A stretch of 64,000 bases of DNA from Pseudoalteromonas phenolica (GCF_001444405.1 NZ_CP013187.1:3720001-3784000), one strand, 5' to 3'. Shown: positions 1-7,848, counted from the first letter of the stretch. The notes: generated by a model from the letters alone, not told the origin. Made by a program: numbers and translations.

Positions 1-882
1 GTATTGGCGGCACAAGCCATTTGTGATGCTGTTGTAGAAGGCGCTGAATTGGGGTCATCTCACATTCGCTTTCAACCTAAACAGGTTAAAGCGGGTCAAT
101 ATAAGTTTGCAATTGGCACAGCTGGCAGTACTGTTTTAGTGTGCCAAACCATTATGCCTGTACTTGCACTTGCCAACGGGCTATCGACAGTGACATTCGA
201 AGGAGGCACGCACAATGGCATGTCACCTTCATTATGTTTTTTTAAAGAAAGCTATTTACCCATCTTGAATGCAATGGGCGTTCAAAATGACATTGAAGTA
301 TCACAATTAGGGTTTTACCCTGCCAGTGGAGGGAAGTGGCAGATCAAGATCAACCCAACAAAACAATTAAAGCCCTTTAAAATAGGCAAAGCGCCGGACG
401 TTGATCTATTAAACACAGACAATACTAAGCTTACAGGGTTTGTGAGTCAGTTACCTGACAGCATCGCAATGCGTGAAATGAACGCAGCGAAGAAAGCGCT
501 TAATTGGCCCAATGCTGATTGCCAAATCAATCATGTGCAGTCTCCAGGGCCAGGCAACAGCTTACAAATTAAAATACAGAGTCAAAGCCATACACACTTA
601 TTTGAAGTCGTAGGAGAGCTTGGTACTTCTGCAGAAAATATAGCAAAACGCTGCGCTGGGAGAGTGAAGGCCTTTTTAAAGTCAAACTCACAGGTAGAAC
701 ACTATTTAGCAGACCAGTTATTGGTGCTCATGGCACTGGCAGGCAGTGGGAATTTCACAACCCCCAAACCCAGTTTACATACTCTTACTAACGCTCAAGT
801 AATACAGCAAATAACCAAGAAAAAGATAAATATAGAACAAGAAAGTGAACATATTTGGCGTATTTCTTTAACCTCAACTTAG
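1..882 (+). CDS. rtcA: RNA 3'-terminal phosphate cyclase RtcA, 5' end cut by window
   Basis: RtcA converts an RNA 3'-phosphate to a 2',3'-cyclic phosphate through an adenylylated histidine. The reading frame is open to base 1. About 293 residues are visible against roughly 340 for the family, so the first ~45 lie outside. Diagnostic segments are EGGTHN near residue 65, GFYPASGG near 105, and LADQLLVLMALAGSG followed by SLHTLTN, whose His matches the AMP-accepting His309 of E. coli RtcA. The gene lies 39 nt upstream of cca on the same strand, at the left flank of a set of RNA-repair genes. Family assignment is secure. Confidence 0.93.
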   Translation, partial: VLAAQAICDAVVEGAELGSSHIRFQPKQVKAGQYKFAIGTAGSTVLVCQTIMPVLALANGLSTVTFEGGTHNGMSPSLCFFKESYLPILNAMGVQNDIEVSQLGFYPASGGKWQIKINPTKQLKPFKIGKAPDVDLLNTDNTKLTGFVSQLPDSIAMREMNAAKKALNWPNADCQINHVQSPGPGNSLQIKIQSQSHTHLFEVVGELGTSAENIAKRCAGRVKAFLKSNSQVEHYLADQLLVLMALAGSGNFTTPKPSLHTLTNAQVIQQITKKKINIEQESEHIWRISLTST

Positions 883-921
883 AGCAACTGAATTTGTGAC
901 AGGACAAGCCCAGAGGGAATC

Positions 922-2175
922 ATGAAAATATTAGACCATACCTACTTAGTCGGCGGCGCGGTACGAGATGCCTTACTTGGTAAAACACCTAATGACCGAG
1001 ACTATGTGGTTGTAGGCACCACAACTAGTGACATGTTATCACTTGGCTTTATACAAGTTGGTAAAGATTTCCCTGTTTTCATTCATCCAAAAACTAAAGA
1101 AGAATATGCATTAGCGCGTACCGAAAGAAAAAAGGGTTATGGCTATAAAGGTTTCTCAATCGATGCTTGCAGCAAAGTGACATTAGAAGAGGATTTAGCT
1201 CGTCGAGATTTAACAATTAATGCTATGGCACTTGGCAAGGGGAATAGCTTGGTAGACCCTTTTAATGGCTTTACTGATTTACAAAACAAGGTTCTGCGCC
1301 ACACAACTGACGCCTTCGTAGAAGACCCAGTTAGAGTTCTGCGTGTAGCACGTTTTATGGCCCGTTTTGGCGAGCAATGGTCAATTGCTCCGGAAACACA
1401 AAACTTAATGCAGACTTTGAAAAATCATGGAGAATTAAAATATCTTGTACCAGAGCGTATCTGGGCAGAAACTGCAAAAGCGCTCTCTGAGCCGCACCCT
1501 CACCTGTACTTTCAAACACTAAATGGTCTGGGTATTTTTCCTGAGATAGAAGCAATGGTTGGGTTAGCACAGCCTGCCAAATATCACCCAGAAGGTGATG
1601 TTTTTACACATACCATGTTAGTTCTAAAACGCGCTGCAGATTTAAACTTTGACCTTGAAACGCGCTTTGCAGCATTAACCCATGACTTTGGCAAGGCAGC
1701 AAGCTTTCAGAAGAAGAGTAATTTTTTTGGTCATGAACAAGCTGGTATAGAAGTAATAAACAAGTTTTGTCAGCGTCTTAACGTACCAGGGCGCTTCAGA
1801 ACATTAGCAATACTCACTAGCGACAATCATACCCGTTGTCACAAGCTGTTTGAGATGAAAGCGAACAAAGTACATAAATTAATTGTTGAAACTATGGATG
1901 CAGTTAAGAAACCTGAACGGTTCCAGCAATTCTTGCAAGCCTGTTTGTGTGATGCGCAAGGTCGAGGTCAAACATTCGAGCAAAAAGACTACCCACAATA
2001 TCGCTTAGCATTATTGTTGCTTAAAAACCTCTCTGAGCTCGATACAAAAGCGATCGTGCAGCATGCTTTATCTTTGCAGAAACAAGGGTCAGAGATCGGA
2101 CAGTTTATTCGACAAGCTGAATTGGCATGCGTTAAACAAACCTTATTAGAAAAAGAAGAAGTAAAACTACCATGA
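922..2175 (+). CDS. cca: CCA-adding tRNA nucleotidyltransferase with HD domain
   Basis: Adds or repairs the 3' CCA end of tRNA. The head domain shows LVGGAVRDALLG and the catalytic DRDYVVVG, then RRDLTINAMA and EDPVRVLRVARF, the usual class II motifs. The C-terminal half contains HDFGKA, the HD phosphohydrolase site found in the gammaproteobacterial multifunctional enzyme. Its 417 residues are close to the E. coli length (~412). It sits between rtcA and an RlaP-like gene and overlaps the latter by 4 nt (ATGA), so all three probably form one transcript. Whether this is the only cca gene of the genome cannot be seen here; a repair-dedicated extra copy is possible. Confidence 0.95.
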   Translation: MKILDHTYLVGGAVRDALLGKTPNDRDYVVVGTTTSDMLSLGFIQVGKDFPVFIHPKTKEEYALARTERKKGYGYKGFSIDACSKVTLEEDLARRDLTINAMALGKGNSLVDPFNGFTDLQNKVLRHTTDAFVEDPVRVLRVARFMARFGEQWSIAPETQNLMQTLKNHGELKYLVPERIWAETAKALSEPHPHLYFQTLNGLGIFPEIEAMVGLAQPAKYHPEGDVFTHTMLVLKRAADLNFDLETRFAALTHDFGKAASFQKKSNFFGHEQAGIEVINKFCQRLNVPGRFRTLAILTSDNHTRCHKLFEMKANKVHKLIVETMDAVKKPERFQQFLQACLCDAQGRGQTFEQKDYPQYRLALLLLKNLSELDTKAIVQHALSLQKQGSEIGQFIRQAELACVKQTLLEKEEVKLP

Positions 2176-2999
2176 AAGTTGAAACAATAAATAACACCTG
2201 TCACCGACAGATCGAAGAGTCTGTTCACACAGAAATATTGCGTCGTATTGCTGCTGCCGAACAAGAACACAATGTAAAAGTGTTGTTTGCCGTGGAGTCT
2301 GGTAGTCGCGCATGGGGCTTTGCTAGTCCCAATAGCGATTATGACGTACGTTTTATTTATATGCATAAAGAGCAGTGGTATTTATCGGTCGATTTAGAGC
2401 AGAAAAGAGATGTGATCGAATACCCGATTATCGATGAAATTGATATCAACGGCTGGGATATTCGTAAAGCGCTGCAGTTGTATTGGAAATCAAACCCTGC
2501 GTTTATAGAGTGGTTACAATCACCTATTGTCTATGTTGACGATGGCTTCTTTGCCAAGCAAGCCCGTGCACTAATGCCTGAAATTGCTTCAACCACAAAA
2601 AGTAAATATCACTATTTACATATGGCACAGGGTAACTTTCGTGAATACTTAAAAAAGGACTTGGTACCACTAAAGAAGTACTTTTATGTATTACGACCGT
2701 TGTTGGCTATTAAATGGTTAGAAACCTATCAGCAGCCCGCACCGATTGAGTTTGAAACTCTACGTCAATTAGTGACAGATAATACAGCATTAGACAACGC
2801 AATCTCTGAGCTACTCGCGCGTAAAAAAGTCAGTAAAGAGAAAGAGTATACACCTGCAGTACCAGAAATAAATGCATTTATCGAATCTGAGTTAGCCAGA
2901 CACGCAGAATTCTCTGGTCAGTATGAACAGCGAGACATCAAGTATGACGCTTTGAATACTTTGTTTCGGGATACTTTAAACAACGCTGTTAATCTATAA
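2172..2999 (+). CDS. RlaP-type predicted nucleotidyltransferase (PF10127)
   Basis: A 275-residue member of the DNA polymerase beta-like nucleotidyltransferase superfamily known as RlaP (RNA-repair-pathway pol-beta), formerly YcgL-like. The signature GSRAWGFASPNSDYDVRFIY (near residue 43) contains the GS motif and the DxD-type metal site. HYLHMAQGNFREYL and FYVLRPLLAIKWL are typical of the helical C-terminal part. Its start overlaps the cca stop by 4 nt. The biochemical substrate of the family is not established; linkage to rtc and cca genes supports a role in RNA end processing, which is inference. Confidence 0.85.
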   Translation: MKVETINNTCHRQIEESVHTEILRRIAAAEQEHNVKVLFAVESGSRAWGFASPNSDYDVRFIYMHKEQWYLSVDLEQKRDVIEYPIIDEIDINGWDIRKALQLYWKSNPAFIEWLQSPIVYVDDGFFAKQARALMPEIASTTKSKYHYLHMAQGNFREYLKKDLVPLKKYFYVLRPLLAIKWLETYQQPAPIEFETLRQLVTDNTALDNAISELLARKKVSKEKEYTPAVPEINAFIESELARHAEFSGQYEQRDIKYDALNTLFRDTLNNAVNL

Positions 3000-3018
3000 G
3001 TAACACAATTTCAAACCA

Positions 3019-3060
3019 GTTGGCATAAACCTAAAAACTTATGCCAACCAGTTTTCTTTC
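3019..3060. terminator. Hairpin between convergent RNA-repair operons
   Basis: GTTGGCATAA (3019-3028) pairs perfectly with TTATGCCAAC (3039-3048), followed by a T-rich stretch. It lies exactly between the convergent rtcA-cca-rlaP and rtcB2...HD-Pnk transcripts, so it probably ends one or both. Confidence 0.6.
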
Positions 3061-3064
3061 AATG

Positions 3065-4288
3065 TTAAGTCACATACATTACTCGATGGGCCTCTGTAGC
3101 TGAAGGCCATTCGAATCGACTAATTTGTTTAGAAATTATCTCTTCATCAACGATGTACTCCCGATTACGGTTGCCTGCACGGATCTGCTGTTCACTCTTA
3201 TGAAAAATAACCAGTGTTGTTAACGCGCCATAATTTACACCGAAATCACAAACAAGTTTACGGAAGTCTTTCCGAATATTGGTGGCATCCCATACGACGT
3301 TACGTTTATTTGCCAACGCAGATTTCAGTCGGCTTTTGGCTAATTGTAATACTTGTCCTCTATTTTTCTGACATGCTCTCTTGCCGTTGAGCTCTTTACG
3401 AATTTCATCAAGTGAAACAAGTTCAAAATCTGTTAAATGTTGAGATATCCAAGTCGACTTACCACTGCCACTGACCCCACACATAATGTATAAATGAGCA
3501 TAGTTCTGAGCAGCTTGAAAGTTTTTAGCAATTGCTTCCTCAATGACTGAGATCTCACCATTTGCCAATTGAGAAACAGCGATGGCATTGAGATAATCCT
3601 GCTCTCGCGGGCTTTGCTTCACTTGAATTCGCTTTAACTGCTCTGAGCGGGGATCGTCAACCGACCATAACGCATACTCTTCAGCAAACATTTTAAACTG
3701 TTCCAGAATATCTAACTGTTCGTTTTGATCCTGACAAACCCTGCCCTGCATATCCGCCATCTCCAACCAGTAGAGCATAGACAATTCGATTTCTAAAGAT
3801 AACTTAAAGTAAGCATCAAAGCCTGCGTTTCGGATCACGAGCAATTTAGGAATATTATGATAGGCCACCAGAGATAACACGTCTTTAACCACTGTATGCG
3901 CTAAGGGCAATGCCATTAGCCTTACAGCCAAATAGTCAGCACCTAATTTTTCATGCTTAGGCGCCACAACTCGCGCCTTATTGCCAATGTGTTTACGCTT
4001 AGTGACCATTGGTTTTGCAATATCATGCAGTAAAGCTGCTAAAATTAGCGTTTGCCGCTGGCGTCCTACTATTGTTGGTTCCATTGAGCCTAGTAATGTA
4101 TAAAGGCTTTGTAGCACCATTTCAGTATGTATCGCCACATTTCCTTCAGCGTGCCAAATTGCATCTTGCTCTGTGCGAGCAAGGTCATGTAATAAAGGAA
4201 ACTTTGCCCCTAATATTTGCACACACTCTGCGAAACTGGGTGTATGGGCACTTGCCAAGCTATTTAACCAAGCTGTTAATTTATCCAT
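3065..4288 (-). CDS. HD-Pnk: HD phosphoesterase fused to 5'-OH polynucleotide kinase
   Basis: Two-domain RNA/DNA end-healing enzyme of 407 residues. The N-terminal HD domain shows H54, H88-D89 (LLHDIAKP) and later histidines. The C-terminal P-loop kinase begins with GVSGSGKST (271-279) and has the polynucleotide-kinase motif DATNIRKDFR (334-343). The same layout was characterised for Runella slithyformis HD-Pnk, where the HD domain removes 2',3'-cyclic phosphates and 3'-phosphates and the C-terminal domain phosphorylates 5'-OH ends. The start overlaps the upstream RNA ligase gene by 8 nt, so healing and sealing enzymes are translationally coupled. It is the last gene of a leftward operon. Confidence 0.88.
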   Translation of the reverse strand: MDKLTAWLNSLASAHTPSFAECVQILGAKFPLLHDLARTEQDAIWHAEGNVAIHTEMVLQSLYTLLGSMEPTIVGRQRQTLILAALLHDIAKPMVTKRKHIGNKARVVAPKHEKLGADYLAVRLMALPLAHTVVKDVLSLVAYHNIPKLLVIRNAGFDAYFKLSLEIELSMLYWLEMADMQGRVCQDQNEQLDILEQFKMFAEEYALWSVDDPRSEQLKRIQVKQSPREQDYLNAIAVSQLANGEISVIEEAIAKNFQAAQNYAHLYIMCGVSGSGKSTWISQHLTDFELVSLDEIRKELNGKRACQKNRGQVLQLAKSRLKSALANKRNVVWDATNIRKDFRKLVCDFGVNYGALTTLVIFHKSEQQIRAGNRNREYIVDEEIISKQISRFEWPSATEAHRVMYVT

Positions 4289-4931
4289 TAGGCTCTTCCT
4301 TCTTTCCGCTTTGAGAGGCTAATTGATTTGGCACAACCTCACTGTGCATCCAATGCTGATTTGTCATCACATGATTGGTACGTACCCACTTAGCAACACG
4401 AGTTGAGAAGTCATCGAAATGAAACCTATCAGCAATTCGAACGACATAACCCTCTTGCTGTTGGGTGTTTATAACAAGTGTTCGAATGCTCTTCTCACAC
4501 CAAATGCCTTGATATAGTAAAGCTGGGGTTGATAAACCGAGTTGGTTGCATATCTCAATCGTTTCATCCCAAGCTAAACATATGTTCTGCGCATTCCATA
4601 TTGAAAACGCTAGAAAGTAACTTTCTAATGCTTGATACGCAATTGAGTGTTGAGCAAACAAATTCTCACCGCAAATACGCCAATTTTCAGGAATTTGATA
4701 ACCAATACGCGCTTGCAGTGCTTTTACCCAAGCTCTCGAAGAGTGATAACGGCTATCTAACGAGCGGGCGTGAATTGCATTGCGATATAGCGTCGTATTT
4801 TCACCATCCATCTTTTCTGTGATGATGACCTGTTTACCAACAAAATGGTCACTATGTTTGTGATGAATGTCATCACTAGACGCACCCGGGGACCAAGGTA
4901 AGTGAGGGGTGCGAGGGTATTTAAATTTCAT
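4281..4931 (-). CDS. Small ATP-dependent RNA ligase (PF09414-type)
   Basis: Covalent nucleotidyltransferase ligase of 216 residues that should join 3'-OH and 5'-phosphate RNA ends. Motif I is KMDGE with nucleophile Lys40, motif III-like ENLFA is at 89-93, motif IV EGYVVR at 160-165 and motif V KWVR at 181-184. It lacks a large extra C-terminal domain. It overlaps the HD-Pnk start by 8 nt, which would supply exactly the ends it needs. About 140 nt separate it from the upstream phosphatase-like gene. The subfamily within the Rnl classes cannot be decided by eye. Confidence 0.87.
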   Translation of the reverse strand: MKFKYPRTPHLPWSPGASSDDIHHKHSDHFVGKQVIITEKMDGENTTLYRNAIHARSLDSRYHSSRAWVKALQARIGYQIPENWRICGENLFAQHSIAYQALESYFLAFSIWNAQNICLAWDETIEICNQLGLSTPALLYQGIWCEKSIRTLVINTQQQEGYVVRIADRFHFDDFSTRVAKWVRTNHVMTNQHWMHSEVVPNQLASQSGKKEEPNG

Positions 4932-5071
4932 GTTTTAAATCCATCAATTTCTAAATTTATATGTTTGATTACAATAAAATTGAGGCACAGCAAGACTGTT
5001 CATTTGCAGAACTAAAAAACAATATGACTGTGCTTAGATGGCATTACATGACTGTACCCTCTTTATTCTCG

Positions 5072-5407
5072 TTAAGCGGTTTTTAAATACGCGCTCACGC
5101 TGTGCGTTAAGATGTCGACAAGCTCGCTGTCCATATATTGATATTCATCTGGAATATCGAGGATATGAACGGTTTTATGCGTTAATAGCCGAGTAAACTC
5201 GGCCATTAAGCGTTGTTTATGTTTATTTTCCATCACAAAAATGATGTCGGCCCACTGAATATCTTTCATGTTGACCGTGCGTTTTGCTTTAGGGCTAGTG
5301 CCTGCTGAGCGTGCATTCACACCCGTCTGTCGTCTCCAAATTTGCTCACCGGTTGGGCTGCGCCATTGATTACGACTACAAATAAATAAAATATTTATGT
5401 TTTCCAT
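5072..5407 (-). CDS. Small protein-tyrosine-phosphatase-like protein (COG4551 type)
   Basis: A 111-residue protein resembling low-molecular-weight tyrosine phosphatases. The N-terminal NILFICSRNQWRS carries the CX5R phosphate-binding loop, followed by ARSAGTSP and ADIIFVMENKHK, and a DIPDEY segment near the C-terminus that could supply the general-acid Asp. It matches the 'predicted protein tyrosine phosphatase' group rather than classical Wzb/YfkJ enzymes. It overlaps the upstream small gene by 13 nt and sits inside the rtcB2-prfH-ligase-kinase operon, so an RNA-related or conflict-related phosphatase role is possible but unproven. Confidence 0.75.
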   Translation of the reverse strand: MENINILFICSRNQWRSPTGEQIWRRQTGVNARSAGTSPKAKRTVNMKDIQWADIIFVMENKHKQRLMAEFTRLLTHKTVHILDIPDEYQYMDSELVDILTHSVSAYLKTA

Positions 5408-5616
5408 TGATGTTTTCTATATCGCTTCCAGCTTCTTTGATAATTTTTTTGATGGCAGTTAATAGTCTCATAGCCATGAGGAAAACAATGCGCACAACCT
5501 GACGCATCCCCGTTCAATAGTCTCGAAATAAACACTCCCGACTTTTTTTGAGGCACCTCAGCAAAACCTTGATCATTTTGATTAAATGCCCCAATTAATT
5601 TTTGCTCTCTATTCAT
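5395..5616 (-). CDS. Unrecognised 73-residue Cys/His protein in RNA-repair operon
   Basis: I do not recognise this family. The start at 5616 is chosen because AAGGAGC lies just upstream; an in-frame upstream ATG at 5634 lacks such a site. The C-terminal half has C41-x2-C44-x3-H48-x5-C54, suitable for one zinc ion, then a strongly basic tail (RSWKRYRKHQWK) that could contact nucleic acid. The 3' end overlaps the phosphatase-like gene by 13 nt, implying coupled translation. A small accessory or adaptor protein for the repair system is an inference from position only. Confidence 0.65.
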   Translation of the reverse strand: MNREQKLIGAFNQNDQGFAEVPQKKSGVFISRLLNGDASGCAHCFPHGYETINCHQKNYQRSWKRYRKHQWKT

Positions 5617-5685
5617 ATCGTGCTCCTTTAGCAATTAGCTAAAAGAGCGCGCCTAATTTTGTTTTTATTAACATCGATTTCCTAA

Positions 5686-6306
5686 TTAATCTTGAGGAGT
5701 AAACCGCTCACCTTTAAACGTTCTACTCGGGTTGCCACGCTGTACTTCCCAGTGCTGCTGCCACCGAGACTTATCTTGCTCAGAGATCTCAGTTTGCTTC
5801 AGCATTTCTAGTTTTTGTAACAGTAACGCTGTTGCTAGACGCTTGTTCGCATGCTGACTTCGTTCACTCTCAACCCTAACCATTAAGCCTGTTTCTCTGT
5901 GCGTGGCTTGCACTGCAGAGTCAGTTTTATTGACATGCTGACCGCCTGCTCCTGACGCTCGGCAAGTTTGATAATCAATCGCCTTATCAAACTGCTGAGT
6001 ATTCACTTCATAAAGATTGCCACTGAAAAACCAATTTTTACGTTTATGCTTAGTACGAAATGGGCTTTGGCAAACCCATAACAGTGTACCTTGCCAATGA
6101 TGCGTAAACTGTTTGGCCTTTTGTGTAGCCTCAAGCTCAATCAATATAGATTTAAAGCAGCCTTTTTGCTGAGCACCCACGGCTTCCACAATCGAGTAAT
6201 CAATGTTTTGAGCTTGGCACTCGCGCTCAATGGTTTTCAGTGCCAGTCCTACAGCCTTATAGCATTCAATTGGCCCTTGTCCTGAAGTTAATTGCAATAA
6301 CATCAT
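5686..6306 (-). CDS. prfH: Peptide chain release factor homologue PrfH
   Basis: A 206-residue class I release-factor-like protein that lacks the codon-recognition domain of RF1/RF2 but retains the catalytic domain. The hydrolytic GGQ is at 121-123 within SGAGGQHVNKTDSAV, followed by the basic SERSQHANKRLA. PrfH is known to release peptides from ribosomes stalled by damage in the 16S decoding centre so that the partner RtcB2 can religate the rRNA. Its start overlaps the rtcB stop by 4 nt, the arrangement seen in characterised rtcB2-prfH operons. Confidence 0.93.
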   Translation of the reverse strand: MMLLQLTSGQGPIECYKAVGLALKTIERECQAQNIDYSIVEAVGAQQKGCFKSILIELEATQKAKQFTHHWQGTLLWVCQSPFRTKHKRKNWFFSGNLYEVNTQQFDKAIDYQTCRASGAGGQHVNKTDSAVQATHRETGLMVRVESERSQHANKRLATALLLQKLEMLKQTEISEQDKSRWQQHWEVQRGNPSRTFKGERFTPQD

Positions 6307-7469
6307 GCGCTACACCCTCCATTGGTTTTAAAGGTCAATATCGGGCGAAGCCTTGCAATAACATCGATTAACCCCGCTTCTTCTAAGTCGGCAATAATGG
6401 TTTGAGCCTTTTTATACGCTTGAGGTGCTTCGTCATATAGCAGCTCTTTGTTTGCACAAATCACCCGACTGCCAAGCTCAGTTTTATATAAGTCATCGCG
6501 TTTATATTTATGACTTAAGCGACCTTGGCACTCACCACGCTTCCACTTTCTACCAGCGCCATGTGCTAACGAATACAAACTCATGTGCATTGCTTCGTCA
6601 GCATCGTCTCTGGGCTTAACCAAATAGCTATAATCACCACGAGAACCCGGAATAACAACCGCGCCACAATCACTCGGTGTCGCGCCTTTACGATGTAAAA
6701 AGCCTTGAATGCCACCAATTTCTTTTGCAGTCACTAAATTGTGATTTACATCTAAAATGACATTACCATCTGCGCGAATGGCGTCTAAAAAGCGCTTTGC
6801 TATCATCTCTCGATTAAGCTCAGCCCAGCGCACCGCTTCATCATGCTGTTCAAAATAATGCGTAAAGCTTTGCTCTGAGCTTTGTAAGCCATCATGGTTG
6901 TGTTCAGTGATATGTTTGACCAGAATTGACTGGCCTAACCCACGAGAACCAGAGTGCACGAGCAATTGCAATTGCTGCTTAGACAAACCTAAAGCTGAAA
7001 AGGCTCGCTCGTTATACACTTCATCAACCGCTTGAAATTCAGCAAAGTGATTGCCTCCACCTATGGTGCCAAGCGCATGATCAAAACCTTGTACACGTAG
7101 GTTTTTCTCATTTCTTCGCATTTGGATGATGTTGCTCCAGCTGTCATCCAGCGGCAACTCAATGTCTTTGAGCTTTTTAACGATTTTATCTAGGTTTACC
7201 TTTGACACCTTCAACGACGATTGCCACAAAGCCATTCCACACCCTATGTCGTTGCCCACTAACGCAGGATAGATTTTATTTTTTGTAAAAAATGCCGCAC
7301 CAATTGGATAGCCTCGGCCTGGATGTAAATCTGGCATGCCTGCAACTCGATGCATGCCTGCCAGCTCTGATGTTTTAATGAGTTGTTGTGTAGCCAACCC
7401 TTCAATCCAAGTATCTTTGGATGCAATTAGGTTGACCGAATCTGTTAATTTTTGGACTGATTTGCCCAT
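6303..7469 (-). CDS. rtcB: RtcB-family RNA ligase, PrfH-associated (RtcB2)
   Basis: GTP-dependent ligase that joins RNA 3'-phosphate (via 2',3'-cyclic phosphate) to 5'-OH. Metal and nucleotide residues are visible: D74-x2-C77 in NDIGCGM, N140-H141 in GTIGGGNHF, H172 in HSGSRG, H243 in VNHN, and the guanylylated His equivalent H303 in LAHGAGRKW. The 388 residues are close to the ~380 of PrfH-linked RtcB2 and shorter than E. coli RtcB1 (408). First gene of a leftward operon with prfH and further repair genes. Its likely in vivo substrate is ribotoxin-cleaved 16S rRNA, as shown for other RtcB2-PrfH pairs. Confidence 0.95.
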   Translation of the reverse strand: MGKSVQKLTDSVNLIASKDTWIEGLATQQLIKTSELAGMHRVAGMPDLHPGRGYPIGAAFFTKNKIYPALVGNDIGCGMALWQSSLKVSKVNLDKIVKKLKDIELPLDDSWSNIIQMRRNEKNLRVQGFDHALGTIGGGNHFAEFQAVDEVYNERAFSALGLSKQQLQLLVHSGSRGLGQSILVKHITEHNHDGLQSSEQSFTHYFEQHDEAVRWAELNREMIAKRFLDAIRADGNVILDVNHNLVTAKEIGGIQGFLHRKGATPSDCGAVVIPGSRGDYSYLVKPRDDADEAMHMSLYSLAHGAGRKWKRGECQGRLSHKYKRDDLYKTELGSRVICANKELLYDEAPQAYKKAQTIIADLEEAGLIDVIARLRPILTFKTNGGCSA

Positions 7470-7585
7470 AGTACCAATACCTTTCTTACTAAGAAAAAGA
7501 TGGTGGATCCAAAAGGTTAATCAGACTGACTGCTTTATTCGAAAAAATATTAAGCGAAAACAATTATTTTAAGCGTAATATGAAA

Positions 7586-7600
7586 ATTAAAGCCGTGCCA
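7586..7600 (-). promoter_or_regulatory. Sigma-54-like promoter candidate upstream of rtcB2
   Basis: Read on the minus strand, TGGCACGGCTTTAAT has a perfect -24 element and the TT of the -12 element, but the expected GC at -12 is AA. It lies about 117-130 nt before the rtcB2 start. rtc operons elsewhere use sigma-54 with RtcR. No RtcR gene is in the window, so the call is weak. Confidence 0.25.
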
Positions 7601-7648
7601 AAGCGATCAGAATAATACTGATTATTAAACCTTATTGGGTCGTATTGG

Positions 7649-7745
7649 CAGGTCTATTTATACTTGGAAGTGACCGATGAGAAAGCATGGTAGAAACTAA
7701 CTTTTTAGTTTCTAATTAATCGCTTTTTAGCGGACAAGACCTGCA
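7649..7745. other. Structured intergenic segment upstream of rtcB2, possible ncRNA or leader
   Basis: The 495-nt gap between rtcB2 and the next gene holds no convincing ORF. It has an 8-bp closing stem (GCAGGTCT 7649-7656 with AGACCTGC 7738-7745) enclosing a perfect 10-bp hairpin (7692-7701 with 7706-7715) and a short CGCT/AGCG hairpin (7722-7733). The layout resembles a cloverleaf but has no T-loop or CCA end. On the minus strand it would sit in the rtcB2 leader. Structure is seen in the sequence; function is unknown. Confidence 0.35.
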
Positions 7746-7848
7746 AAGGATAAATTTTTATGTGACATGTTTTTCTCCTTTACAGTTAAGTTGATGAAAT
7801 AATAAACGCTCGATGAGTGAGCGGGCGCAGTCTAAATTTGACTGGCCC

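Noticed and set aside
4478..4822. A 114-residue + strand reading frame antisense to the RNA ligase
   Set aside because: The opposite strand encodes all ligase motifs; the antisense product resembles no known fold.
7649..7745. A tRNA gene suggested by the cloverleaf-like pairing
   Set aside because: There is no T-loop (GTTCGAAT-like) sequence, no 7-nt anticodon loop and no correctly placed CCA; the longest hairpin has a 4-nt loop.
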